Positions 13,442-21,338 of a stretch of 26,985 nucleotides of DNA are shown here, in pieces. Every line of letters starts with the position of its first letter. Position 1 is the stretch's first letter. This DNA comes from Verrucomicrobiales bacterium (GTDB lineage Bacteria > Verrucomicrobiota > Verrucomicrobiia > Methylacidiphilales > JAAUTS01). The stretch is taken from positions 1 to 26,985 of the forward strand of contig JAITHY010000188.1 of NCBI GenBank assembly GCA_031279715.1. The letters run 5' to 3'. Position numbers and translations under genes: made by a program. The notes under the pieces are model-generated. The model did no database searches and was not told the DNA's origin. It saw only the letters and a program-made list of their open reading frames with translations.

Positions 13442-16400
13442 TTACCCATGATACTCCTGCAACGCCTTCACCGTCAGCGGCCCTTTTTTCAGGCTGCGGA
13501 TGCCTTGGACGGAGGCTTTCGCGGCGGCGATGGTGGTCATTACGGGGACTTTGTTGTAGTGCGCGGTCGTGCGGATGACGGTCTCGTCGGCGCGGGCGGT
13601 GGCGGCGGTTTTTGGGGTGTTGATGACTAGGGTGATTTCGCTGTTTTTCAGCAGGTCTAGGATGTTGGGGCGGCCCTCGGCGACTTTGAAGAGGAGTTCG
13701 ACTTTTACTTCAGCGTTGGCGATGGCTTTGGCGGTGCCGCTGGTGCTCACGATGGTGAAACCCAAGTCGCGCAGTTGTTTCGCCAGTTCCACGGCTTCCG
13801 GCTTGTCTTCGTCGCGGACGCTGATGAAGACTTTGCCGCTCACCGGCAGCGGGCTGCCCGCCGCCATTTGCGTTTTCGCGTAGGCGGTGCCGAGGTCGTC
13901 GGAGATGCCCATCACTTCGCCGGTGGATTTCATTTCGGGGCCGAGCAAAATGTCCACGCCGCGGAATTTGTTGAACGGGAACACCGCCTCTTTGACGTTG
14001 TAAAATTTCGGCGTGATTTCTTGCGTGAAACCCAGCTCGCGCAGCGTCCTGCCCGCCATCACCAGCGAAGCGTATTTCGCCAGCGGGGCGCCGATGGCTT
14101 TGCTCACGAACGGCACGGTGCGGCTGGCGCGGGGGTTGACTTCCAGCACGTACACGGTGCCGTCTTGCACGGCGAACTGCACGTTCATCAGGCCGCGCAC
14201 GCCCAGTTCACGCGCCATCGCGATGGTGGCGGATTTGATTTCGTTGATGACGGTCAGCGGCAGCGAGTGCGGCGGAATCACGCACGCGCTGTCGCCGCTG
14301 TGAACGCCGGCGGCCTCGATGTGCTCCATCACCGCGCCGATGACGAACGTCTCACCGTCAGCGATGCAGTCCACGTCCACCTCGGTCGCGTTGTTCAAAA
14401 AACGGTCGAGCAGCACGGGCAGTTCGCGGCTGATTTCGACGCCGCTGACGGTCAGGTAGTTTTTCAACTCGTCGTCGTTGTAAATGATTTTCATGTTGCG
14501 TCCGCCGAGCACGAACGACGGGCGCATCAAAATCGGATAACCCAGCGCGCGCGCCGCTGACAGTGCCTCGTCCGCGCTCGTCGCCGTCGCGTTCTCGGGC
14601 TGGCGCAGCGCGAGTTTGTGCAGCATTTGCTGGAACAATTTTCTGTCCTCGGCGCGGGCGATGGCTTCAACACTGGTGCCAATCACGCGCACACCGGCGG
14701 CGGCGAGTTTCTCGGCGAGGTTCAGCGGCGTCTGCCCGCCGAACTGCACGATGACGCCCAGCACGTCGTTGTTGACATTCTCCGCGTCGTAAATGTTGAG
14801 CACGTCCTCGACCGTCAGCGGCTCGAAGTAGAGCTTGTCGGAGATGTCGTAGTCGGTGCTGACGGTCTCGGGGTTCGAGTTGACCATGATGGACTCAAAG
14901 CCCGCCTCGCGCAGCGCAAGGCTCGCGTGGACGCAGCAATAATCGAACTCGATGCCCTGCCCGATGCGGTTCGGGCCGCCGCCGAGAATCATCACTTTTT
15001 TGCGCGGGCTGACTTTGATTTCGTTGTCGCCGCGGTCGTAGGTCGAATAGAAATACGGCGTGTACGCCTCGAACTCCGCCGCGCACGTGTCCACCAAACG
15101 GTACGCCGCTGTCAATGACCGCCGCTGACGGTGAGCGCGAATTTCTTTTTCCGAATAATGTTTCACGCTGCCGCTGACGCTCAGCGCGGCGAGTTGCGCG
15201 TCGGAAAAACCGTGCTCCTTCGCGGTGACCAGCAGCGGCAGATTTTCTTCCGCCAACAAATCCACTCGCTCCAACTTCAGCGCCAGCTCCTGCAAGCTCC
15301 GTATGTGCTCGAGGAACCACGGGTCAATCGCGCTCAATTCAAAAATTTGCTCCACCGTGTAGCCGCACTGGAACGCGTGCGTGAGCCACCACAGCCGCTG
15401 ATGGTTCGCCACGCGCAGCTTGGTTTGTATCAACTCGTCAGGCTGACGCTCAGCGGGCGTGCCCAGCGCCAGCGTGCCGTCGCGCCCCTTCAAGTCCAGC
15501 GAGCGCACCGCCTTTTGGAACGACTCTTTGAATGTGCGCCCAATCGCCATCGCCTCGCCGACCGACTTCATCTGCGACGTCAGCGTGGCGTCCGCGCCCG
15601 GAAATTTCTCAAACGTGAAGCGCGGAATTTTCGTGACGACATAATCAATCACCGGCTCGAACGACGCCGGAGTCTCGCGCGTGATGTCGTTCTTCAACTC
15701 GTCGAGCGTGTAGCCCACCGCCAGCTTCGCCGCGATTTTCGCAATCGGGAAGCCGGTCGCCTTCGACGCCAGCGCGGACGAGCGCGACACGCGCGGGTTC
15801 ATCTCAATCACAATCATCCGCCCCGTCCGCGGGTCAACCGAAAACTGAATATTCGACCCGCCCGTCTCCACGCCGATTTCGCGAATCACCGCGAACGACG
15901 CGTCGCGCATCCGCTGATACTCCTTGTCCGTCAGCGTCTGAATCGGCGCGACCGTGATGCTGTCGCCCGTGTGCACACCCATCGGGTCGAAGTTCTCAAT
16001 GGAACAAATCACCACGCAGTTGTCGTTCTTGTCGCGCATGACCTCCATCTCATATTCCTTCCAACCGAGCAAACATTCCTCAATCAAAATCTCCGTCGTC
16101 GGCGACAAATCCAGCCCGCGCTGGCACACCTCCTCAAACTCATCCTTGTTATACGCGATGCCGCCGCCCGTGCCGCCGAGCGTGAACGCGGGTCTGATAA
16201 TCAGCGGGAACGACCCGATGTCAGTGGCGATTTTGCGCGACTCGTCCAGCGAATGAGCCGTCCCCGACTTCGGCACATCCAGCCCGATGCGGAGCATACA
16301 GTCTTTGAAAATCTGCCTGTCCTCGCCCTTCGTAATCGCCTCCGCATTCGCGCCAATCATCCGCACGCCATGCTTCTCCAACACGCCCGACTTGAACAAC

Positions 16401-16702
16401 GCCATCGCCGTATTGAGCGCCGTTTGCCCGCCCAGCGTCGGCAACAGCGCGTCCGGTTTTTCCTCAACAATAATGCGCTCCACAATCTCCGGCGTGATGG
16501 GTTCAATATACGTGCGGTGGGAAAACTCCGGGTCCGTCATAATCGTCGCCGGATTGCTGTTGATGAGAATGACTTTGTATCCCTCCTCGCGCAACGCCTT
16601 GCAAGCCTGCACGCCGGAGTAATCAAATTCGCAAGCTTGACCGATGATGATGGGGCCGCTGCCAATGACGAGAATGGAGTGAATATCAGTACGTTTTGAC
16701 AT
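13442..16702 (-). CDS. carB: Carbamoyl-phosphate synthase large subunit
   Basis: Makes carbamoyl phosphate from ammonia, bicarbonate and two ATP for pyrimidine and arginine synthesis. The 1086-aa product shows both halves. The first carboxyphosphate ATP-grasp has ILVIGSGPIIIGQACEFDYSG, LPTLGGQTALN, AFTLGGTGGGIAYN and EMNPRVSRSSALASKATG. The allosteric linker domain follows, then the second ATP-grasp with ILGGGPNRIGQGIEFDYC, VQFGGQTPLNLA, RPSFVLGGRNMKI and EVNPRASRTVPFVSKA. A C-terminal MGS-like domain contains STSGTAKAI. It is slightly longer than the usual ~1070 aa. Some extra residues coincide with palindromic-word insertions, e.g. LSVSGSVKHYS, RAHRQRRSLTAA (15122-15136) and GTPAERQPDE (15441-15455). 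No Shine-Dalgarno is seen. carA is not in the window. Confidence 0.97.
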   Translation of the reverse strand: MSKRTDIHSILVIGSGPIIIGQACEFDYSGVQACKALREEGYKVILINSNPATIMTDPEFSHRTYIEPITPEIVERIIVEEKPDALLPTLGGQTALNTAMALFKSGVLEKHGVRMIGANAEAITKGEDRQIFKDCMLRIGLDVPKSGTAHSLDESRKIATDIGSFPLIIRPAFTLGGTGGGIAYNKDEFEEVCQRGLDLSPTTEILIEECLLGWKEYEMEVMRDKNDNCVVICSIENFDPMGVHTGDSITVAPIQTLTDKEYQRMRDASFAVIREIGVETGGSNIQFSVDPRTGRMIVIEMNPRVSRSSALASKATGFPIAKIAAKLAVGYTLDELKNDITRETPASFEPVIDYVVTKIPRFTFEKFPGADATLTSQMKSVGEAMAIGRTFKESFQKAVRSLDLKGRDGTLALGTPAERQPDELIQTKLRVANHQRLWWLTHAFQCGYTVEQIFELSAIDPWFLEHIRSLQELALKLERVDLLAEENLPLLVTAKEHGFSDAQLAALSVSGSVKHYSEKEIRAHRQRRSLTAAYRLVDTCAAEFEAYTPYFYSTYDRGDNEIKVSPRKKVMILGGGPNRIGQGIEFDYCCVHASLALREAGFESIMVNSNPETVSTDYDISDKLYFEPLTVEDVLNIYDAENVNNDVLGVIVQFGGQTPLNLAEKLAAAGVRVIGTSVEAIARAEDRKLFQQMLHKLALRQPENATATSADEALSAARALGYPILMRPSFVLGGRNMKIIYNDDELKNYLTVSGVEISRELPVLLDRFLNNATEVDVDCIADGETFVIGAVMEHIEAAGVHSGDSACVIPPHSLPLTVINEIKSATIAMARELGVRGLMNVQFAVQDGTVYVLEVNPRASRTVPFVSKAIGAPLAKYASLVMAGRTLRELGFTQEITPKFYNVKEAVFPFNKFRGVDILLGPEMKSTGEVMGISDDLGTAYAKTQMAAGSPLPVSGKVFISVRDEDKPEAVELAKQLRDLGFTIVSTSGTAKAIANAEVKVELLFKVAEGRPNILDLLKNSEITLVINTPKTAATARADETVIRTTAHYNKVPVMTTIAAAKASVQGIRSLKKGPLTVKALQEYHG
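15122..15136. repeat. Interspersed palindromic word, one mismatch (inside carB)
   Basis: CGCTGACGGTGAGCG, one mismatch to CGCTGACGGTCAGCG. It encodes part of RAHRQRRS on the carB strand. Confidence 0.75.
15171..15185. repeat. Interspersed palindromic word (inside carB)
   Basis: CGCTGACGCTCAGCG, a perfect 6-bp inverted repeat around CGC. It encodes LSVSG on the carB strand, at a place where CarB proteins usually lack these residues. Confidence 0.8.
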
Positions 16703-16769
16703 GCTGATAAATTGCCAGTGTCAGCGGGGATGCCAAGTTTTTTTTGAAACGCAACGGGTTTGCGATGGA

Positions 16770-17306
16770 TCAAACCTTCAGCAAATTTCCGCGGCGGATG
16801 AGAGGCTGGCGGTTGCGGATGACCGGCTTGGCCAAGTCGGTCATCGTGATTGGCCCGGGCCAGCCGCGCGCGACATGAATGGCGCCGAGTTGGAAGCCGC
16901 TGATGGGGAAGGTGGACGGCAGTTCCAGCAGACAGATTTCCTTGATGGCGAAACCATTATTTTTCAAATCCCGCAAGCGCGCCGCCGTCCAGATGTGGTT
17001 GATGGTCATCAAGAAAACTACATGGTCGGCGTATTGCATGGCGTGATTGAGGAAGACGCGGATTTGGCTCCATGGCGGGTTGGTGATAATCCAATCGACC
17101 CGGCCATGCCATTTCAAAAAATCCCGTCCGCGGCTGATTTCACACCAATCCGCGCCGGGCAGAAAACGCAGGAAATTGCCATCTCCGGCGCACGGTTCCA
17201 ACACGCTGCCGGTGGGACGGAAATGGCGCACGATGCGCTCCGCCATTTCAACCGGCGTTTGCACGATATCGTCGCTCTTGTAATTGCGATTGGGCTGTAA
17301 TCTCAT
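16770..17306 (-). CDS. Small orphan SAM-dependent methyltransferase, NPPW type (probably DNA N6-adenine/N4-cytosine)
   Basis: A 178-aa product from ATG 17306; the frame is open to an ATG at 17336. It opens YKSDDIVQTPVEMAERIVRHF, as in many DNA methylases of the TaqI/Eco57I type. The SAM motif LEPCAGDGNF (36-45) and catalytic IITNPPWS (73-80) follow, then VVFLMTINHIW and an aromatic-rich tail. It is small, without a visible target-recognition domain and without a restriction partner next to it. Orphan, phage-derived or regulatory methylation are all possible. RNA or protein substrates cannot be excluded for NPPW enzymes. A CGCTGACA copy of the palindromic word sits directly before the chosen ATG. 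It lies 67 bp upstream of carB on the same strand. Confidence 0.75.
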   Translation of the reverse strand: MRLQPNRNYKSDDIVQTPVEMAERIVRHFRPTGSVLEPCAGDGNFLRFLPGADWCEISRGRDFLKWHGRVDWIITNPPWSQIRVFLNHAMQYADHVVFLMTINHIWTAARLRDLKNNGFAIKEICLLELPSTFPISGFQLGAIHVARGWPGPITMTDLAKPVIRNRQPLIRRGNLLKV

Positions 17307-17397
17307 TGTCAGCGACAGTACATACTTTTTACGCATTTGTACAGAAAAAAGATTGCCGGATTGTATTTTTTATAAAATGGAAGATAATACGCTGAAT

Positions 17398-17937
17398 ATG
17401 AAACGGATAATCTGGCTGTCGGGGTTGACGTTGGCGCTATGCGTGGCGGGGATGGTGAGTTGGTTCGCCAGCGGGCAAACGGTGAAGTTGTCTATTCCTC
17501 GCGAGGAAATTGAGGCAAACGCGCAAAAATTTTTCCCCATCCATCGCGGTGTAGTGAAGTTCGATTTGGTGGAGAGCCGCCTGGATTGCGTACCGGCGGA
17601 AAACCGGCTCATTATCAGCGGCGGGTTGAAAATTGAGGTGCTGGGGTTGATTAACGCGTCAGGGACTTGCCGCGTTTCAGGGGAGCCGCAATACAATCCC
17701 GACACGCGGTCGATTCAATTAAAAGATGTTCGCATTGAGAAATTGACACTGGACGGGATGCCGCAGAAAATCCACCGCCAAGTGCAGGAATTAGGCGGCA
17801 AGGCGTTGGAGGCTTTTTTGGGCGAGTTTTCATTTTACAAATTTGACCGGCACAATCGCTGGCAAAAATTTCTCGCTGACCATGTGCGCGCCATTGCTGT
17901 TGGCGAGGATGCGCTGATGCTGACGATTGGCAAGTAG
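17398..17937 (+). CDS. DUF1439 (YceB-like) envelope protein
   Basis: A 179-aa protein starting at ATG 17398; an in-frame ATG at 17377 is an alternative. The N-terminal hydrophobic stretch IIWLSGLTLALCVAGMVSWF is a signal or anchor and lacks a good lipobox. The mature part has VKLSIPREEIEANAQKFFPI, LVESRLDCVPAENRLIISGGLKI, GTCRVSGEPQYNPDTRSIQL and VRIEKLTLDGMP, the layout of the YceB/DUF1439 family. This is a SMP-like lipid-binding fold by inference. Function is not established. It is divergent from the methyltransferase gene, and its stop is 10 bp from the convergent srkA stop. Confidence 0.72.
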   Translation: MKRIIWLSGLTLALCVAGMVSWFASGQTVKLSIPREEIEANAQKFFPIHRGVVKFDLVESRLDCVPAENRLIISGGLKIEVLGLINASGTCRVSGEPQYNPDTRSIQLKDVRIEKLTLDGMPQKIHRQVQELGGKALEAFLGEFSFYKFDRHNRWQKFLADHVRAIAVGEDALMLTIGK

Positions 17938-17947
17938 CGAAAATTTT

Positions 17948-18976
17948 TCACGCCTGCCTCATCAGGTCGTAACATTCCCGCAAATCAAGCAATTGGTCGC
18001 GCCAATAATTTCTGTCCGTGAAATGCGGGAAGGCCCTGGGGAACGCGGGGTCTTGCCAGCGCTTCGCCGTCCACGCGCTGAAATGCACGTAACGCAGCGC
18101 GCGCAGCGGCTCTGTGAGCGCCAGTTCCGCGCGGTCAAAGGCGCGCATGGATGTGTAAGCTGTCAGCAAAATTTCCCGCTGACGCCCGGCCTCCTTGTCG
18201 CGCCCCGGCGCCAGCAACCAAATATCCTGTACGCACGGCCCGCTGACGGTGTCGTCAAAATCGACAAGGAAGGGGAGGTCGGCGCGCCACAACAAGTTGC
18301 CGAGGTGACAATCGCCGTGAATCCGCTGTTGGTGAGCGGCGGCGAGCAGCGGCTCCGTCCAGGCGCAAATGTCTTCGACCACGTCAGCGTAATCGTCGGC
18401 GATGTCGTCGGGCAAGATGCCGCTGTCGTAGAGATATTCGAGATTTTCCAGGCCGTAAGTTTTCACCGTCAGCGACAGTCGTTCGTTGTTTTTTCGTGTT
18501 GCGCCGACATTGTGCAAGCGTGCCAGCAATCGCCCGATTTGCTTGAGTTGAGCGTCGGAAAACTCGTCCGCGTTGCGCCCCGCCACGCGCGGGAAGAGCG
18601 CGTAAAAAATGCCGCTGTCCATGACGCGCAGCGACTCACCGTCAGTGTCCCGCGTTGGCGCGATTACCGTCAGCCCTGCCTCGTCCAAGTCGAAGAGAAA
18701 TCGATGTTCATCAAGAATTTGCGCCTTCGTCCAGCGTCCGGGGCGGTAAAATTTGATCACGCGCCGGGTTTGTGACAAGTCAGCGGAGTCATCGTCAGCG
18801 CCCTCGACCTCCACCTCGAACACACGATTTTCCATGCTGTTCAGCGGAATGCAACGTCCCGTGCAACGCACGCCAAATGTTTCTGCCGCGTGCAAAATGT
18901 GCTCCGGCGTCAACGCGAAGAAAAATTTGGTTTCCGCGCTTCCCCAGGCGAAGGATGATGTTGTTGACGATCGCAT
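17948..18976 (-). CDS. srkA: Stress-response Ser/Thr kinase SrkA (YihE family)
   Basis: A 342-aa aminoglycoside-phosphotransferase-fold kinase. In E. coli SrkA counters stress-induced programmed death and accompanies the Cpx response. It matches the family through TGRCIPLNSMENRVFEVE, VIKFYRPGRWTKAQILDEH, GIFYALFPRVAGR, IGRLLARLHNVG, the catalytic loop HGDCHLGNLLW (220-230), the metal site VDFDD (238-242), VQDIWLL, LTEPLRALRYVHFSAW and RRW-like KRWQDPAFP. Length is normal. At least five palindromic-word copies or halves lie inside it (e.g. 18241, 18468, 18780). No partner gene such as dsbA follows; the next gene is the convergent DUF1439 gene. Confidence 0.93.
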   Translation of the reverse strand: MRSSTTSSFAWGSAETKFFFALTPEHILHAAETFGVRCTGRCIPLNSMENRVFEVEVEGADDDSADLSQTRRVIKFYRPGRWTKAQILDEHRFLFDLDEAGLTVIAPTRDTDGESLRVMDSGIFYALFPRVAGRNADEFSDAQLKQIGRLLARLHNVGATRKNNERLSLTVKTYGLENLEYLYDSGILPDDIADDYADVVEDICAWTEPLLAAAHQQRIHGDCHLGNLLWRADLPFLVDFDDTVSGPCVQDIWLLAPGRDKEAGRQREILLTAYTSMRAFDRAELALTEPLRALRYVHFSAWTAKRWQDPAFPRAFPHFTDRNYWRDQLLDLRECYDLMRQA

Positions 18977-19092
18977 GGCCCAATCATAGCCGCATTAACG
19001 CAAAATAAAAATGTTATCCGTTTGCGTCGCGGTTTGTGTTGCGACTGGAACGGATTATTGGCGAAATTGACCGAGGCTCGCGGTCAGTGCAT

Positions 19093-19908
19093 TCAGGTTA
19101 TGAATTTGGAACTGATTGTTAAATTGAGCTGATAACGGCGCCGGCGTTTTTTCAGGTCAACATCAGCGTTGAAAATTTGACTGAGGTTTTTCGAGGTCAG
19201 CGTTTGGGCGATGGAGCCGCTGACAGTGACCCGTCCGTCTTTCAACAAAAGCGCGTGGGTGAAGCAGGGGATGATTTCCTCGACGTGATGCGTGATCAGG
19301 ACCAGCGCGGGGCAGCGCTTGGTGTTGCTCAGCCGCAGCAAGAAGGCGAGGAATTTTTCGCGGGCGACGGGGTCGAGGCCGGCACAGGGTTCGTCGAGGA
19401 TGAGGATTTTCAGGTTTGCCATCAGCGCCCTGCCAATGAGGAGGCGCTGACGCTCGCCTTGGGAGAGGTGAAGCCAGTGGCGGTCAGCGAGGCGGGCGCA
19501 TTCGATGTTGCGGAGAATGCGGCGGGCGCGCTGACGGTCAGCGGGTTTGGGGTTGCCCCGGAAATTGATGATGGCGTATTTGCCGCTGACGATGGTGTTG
19601 AGCGCGGTTTCGGAGTTGTCAATGCGCTGGCGGATGGCGCTGCTAACGAGGCCGATTTGTTGGCGAAGTTTTGTCCAGTCGGCCTGGCCATAGGTGTGGC
19701 CGCTGATGGTGATGGAGCCGTCGCTTGGGGTGAGGTAGGCGGTTAGCGCGGACAGCAGGGAGGTTTTGCCGCTGCCGTTGGCGCCGAGGATGACCCAGTG
19801 TTGCCCCGGGTAAACCGTCCAGTCCAGCGCGCTGAGGATGGTTTGGTCGCGCACGACGCTGAGTTTGCGAATTTTGACGAGCGGCACTGGCGCTGAGGGT
19901 GACGGCAT
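19093..19908 (-). CDS. ABC transporter ATP-binding protein (ModF/YlmA-like)
   Basis: A 271-aa ATPase from ATG 19908. An open extension to 20007 would run through the terminator of the upstream gene, so it is rejected. Walker A is GANGSGKT (42-49), the signature LSQGERQRLLIGRAL (148-162), Walker B ILILDEPCAGLDP (168-180) and the switch histidine in LITHH. SEIRQRI-like AIRQRIDNSETA and EEIIPCFTHALLLKDG resemble the single-gene ModF/YlmA type ATPases. No permease or binding protein is nearby, so the substrate is unknown. A full palindromic word (19529-19543) encodes part of the segment KPADRQRARR. Confidence 0.88.
   Translation of the reverse strand: MPSPSAPVPLVKIRKLSVVRDQTILSALDWTVYPGQHWVILGANGSGKTSLLSALTAYLTPSDGSITISGHTYGQADWTKLRQQIGLVSSAIRQRIDNSETALNTIVSGKYAIINFRGNPKPADRQRARRILRNIECARLADRHWLHLSQGERQRLLIGRALMANLKILILDEPCAGLDPVAREKFLAFLLRLSNTKRCPALVLITHHVEEIIPCFTHALLLKDGRVTVSGSIAQTLTSKNLSQIFNADVDLKKRRRRYQLNLTISSKFIT
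19529..19543. repeat. Interspersed palindromic word (inside ABC ATPase gene)
   Basis: CGCTGACGGTCAGCG, exact match to the consensus: 7-bp arms around a single G. Confidence 0.8.
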
Positions 19909-19920
19909 ACGCGGGTAAGA

Positions 19921-19950
19921 AAAAACGCATCCTTGGGTGGATGCGTTTTT
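19921..19950 (-). terminator. Rho-independent terminator of the FecR-domain gene
   Basis: Arms AAAAACGCATCC (19921-19932) and GGATGCGTTTTT (19939-19950) enclose a 6-nt loop. Read on the minus strand this is a stable stem ending in a T run, 17 bp after the FecR-gene stop. It would also end plus-strand transcripts. Confidence 0.9.
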
Positions 19951-19966
19951 CAAAATTAGACGCGGG

Positions 19967-21193
19967 TTATCGAGGGGTGACCGGCGTGATGGGTTTGAGC
20001 GCTGCAATATGCAGCATTTCCTGAACTTGTTGGGCGTAGTCGGTTAATTTTTTTTGAGACTCCGCGTAGATGTCATTCTTGTCCTGCATTTGTTGCTCTT
20101 GGTTTGGTATGACGGGCCGCCCTTGCGCATAGCGGCGGGTGTCGTATTCGCGGCGGATTTCATCGGGCATGGGGGTGAATTCCGGCGGGCGTCCCGTATT
20201 GGTGTAGAGACCTTGTACTCTGGCGTAGATTTTCGAGCCGTCATTGGCGCTGACGATGCCCTCGTAAACCTGTACAAAGGAGGAGGCTTCAGTTTCATCG
20301 ACAGTCACCAAAAAGTTAGTGCCGATGGCGACGAAGTTTTGGTGCGGGGTGTCCACTTGGTAGTGGATGGCGCCGTTGTCTTTGACATTCAAATCGTTTT
20401 GAACCTTGCCTTTGTGGAGGTAGAGCACCACATGGCGGGTGGGGGCGCCGGGGGTGTTGTTGTAGTTGTATTCTTTGACGGTCAGCAGGCTTTTTTCATG
20501 CAAGAGAGTGTCTGTGTCCGGGAAAAAGTTGAGGTTGACCGAGCTATTGGCTTCGGTGCGGATGACGGAGCCAATCTTGACTTCACTATTGTCGGTCAGC
20601 GGTTGTTCAGCGCCGCCGTCGTTGCTGATGTAAACGCCGCCGGTGGTGATGCCGACGCCGATTGGGCCGCGTGATTTGCGGATGTATGCGCCGCCGGCGG
20701 CGGCCGGGGCGGAGGCCGCGCCTGGAACAATGGCCGGAGCAATCGGTTCGACGTTGGCGATGAGCGTGCCGCTGTTGCTGATGCGCATGCGCGATGCCGG
20801 CGAAATTTTTTCATTGTCCACGGTGACTTGTCCCAGCACGCCGGATTGCAGGACGCCGCCGTTGTCGTCAAATACGATGGTCAGCACCGCGTCACTGGTG
20901 AGGGTGATTTCTTTCCCGTTGTAAATGAAAGCCAGCGGGCGCGGTTCCTCGGGGCTGGCGTAGAGAATTACCGTGGCGTTGCCTTGCAGATTTTTGCCGT
21001 AGGAGATTTTGAAGGATTGTTCGTCGGTGCGAATGACCTCGCCGACGCTGCCGTGGCCCAGGGTTTTCAGTGCCTTGCCCGTGTTGTCGCTGACGATCAA
21101 CTCGCCCAGAGTGTTGATGCTGAGTTGATTTGCCGAAAAGGCAAGCTGGACGGAGGCCATGACCGCGCCAAACAAGACCAAACATTTTTTCAT
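19967..21193 (-). CDS. Secreted FecR-domain protein
   Basis: A 408-aa exported protein. ATG 21193 is preceded by AAGGAATTAAT, a usable ribosome site. The signal peptide MKKCLVLFGAVMASVQLAFS is probably cleaved before ANQ. The first ~150 residues are beta-rich (TLGELIVSDNTGKALKTLG). An Ala-rich spacer follows. The FecR-type domain then runs from about IGSVIRTEANSSVNLNFFPD through VVLYLHKGKVQNDL to HQNFVAIGTNFLVTVDE and VQVYEGIV. The C-terminal ~70 residues are Gln/Lys-rich, possibly helical. There is no FecI-like sigma factor or TonB receptor gene nearby, so it is more likely a periplasmic/cell-surface protein than an anti-sigma regulator. Confidence 0.82.
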   Translation of the reverse strand: MKKCLVLFGAVMASVQLAFSANQLSINTLGELIVSDNTGKALKTLGHGSVGEVIRTDEQSFKISYGKNLQGNATVILYASPEEPRPLAFIYNGKEITLTSDAVLTIVFDDNGGVLQSGVLGQVTVDNEKISPASRMRISNSGTLIANVEPIAPAIVPGAASAPAAAGGAYIRKSRGPIGVGITTGGVYISNDGGAEQPLTDNSEVKIGSVIRTEANSSVNLNFFPDTDTLLHEKSLLTVKEYNYNNTPGAPTRHVVLYLHKGKVQNDLNVKDNGAIHYQVDTPHQNFVAIGTNFLVTVDETEASSFVQVYEGIVSANDGSKIYARVQGLYTNTGRPPEFTPMPDEIRREYDTRRYAQGRPVIPNQEQQMQDKNDIYAESQKKLTDYAQQVQEMLHIAALKPITPVTPR

Positions 21194-21338
21194 ATTAATT
21201 CCTTGGTTGATTTGTGTTTCCGGGGGAGATGTTGCGCTTTTCAGCAAAGGCCGTCAAGAATTATTTTACGCGAAATTTCAGGAAAAAAATTTGGCTTGTG
21301 CGGCGGGGGGGAGGCGTGGTTAGGTAAGAAACAAACGT

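Noticed and set aside
19909..20007. N-terminal extension of the ABC ATPase to 20007
   Set aside because: It crosses the terminator at 19921-19950 and overlaps the end of the FecR-domain gene.
19967..21193. FecR-type anti-sigma regulator of iron uptake
   Set aside because: It has a cleavable-looking signal peptide, no adjacent ECF sigma factor and no TonB receptor, so a structural envelope role is more likely.
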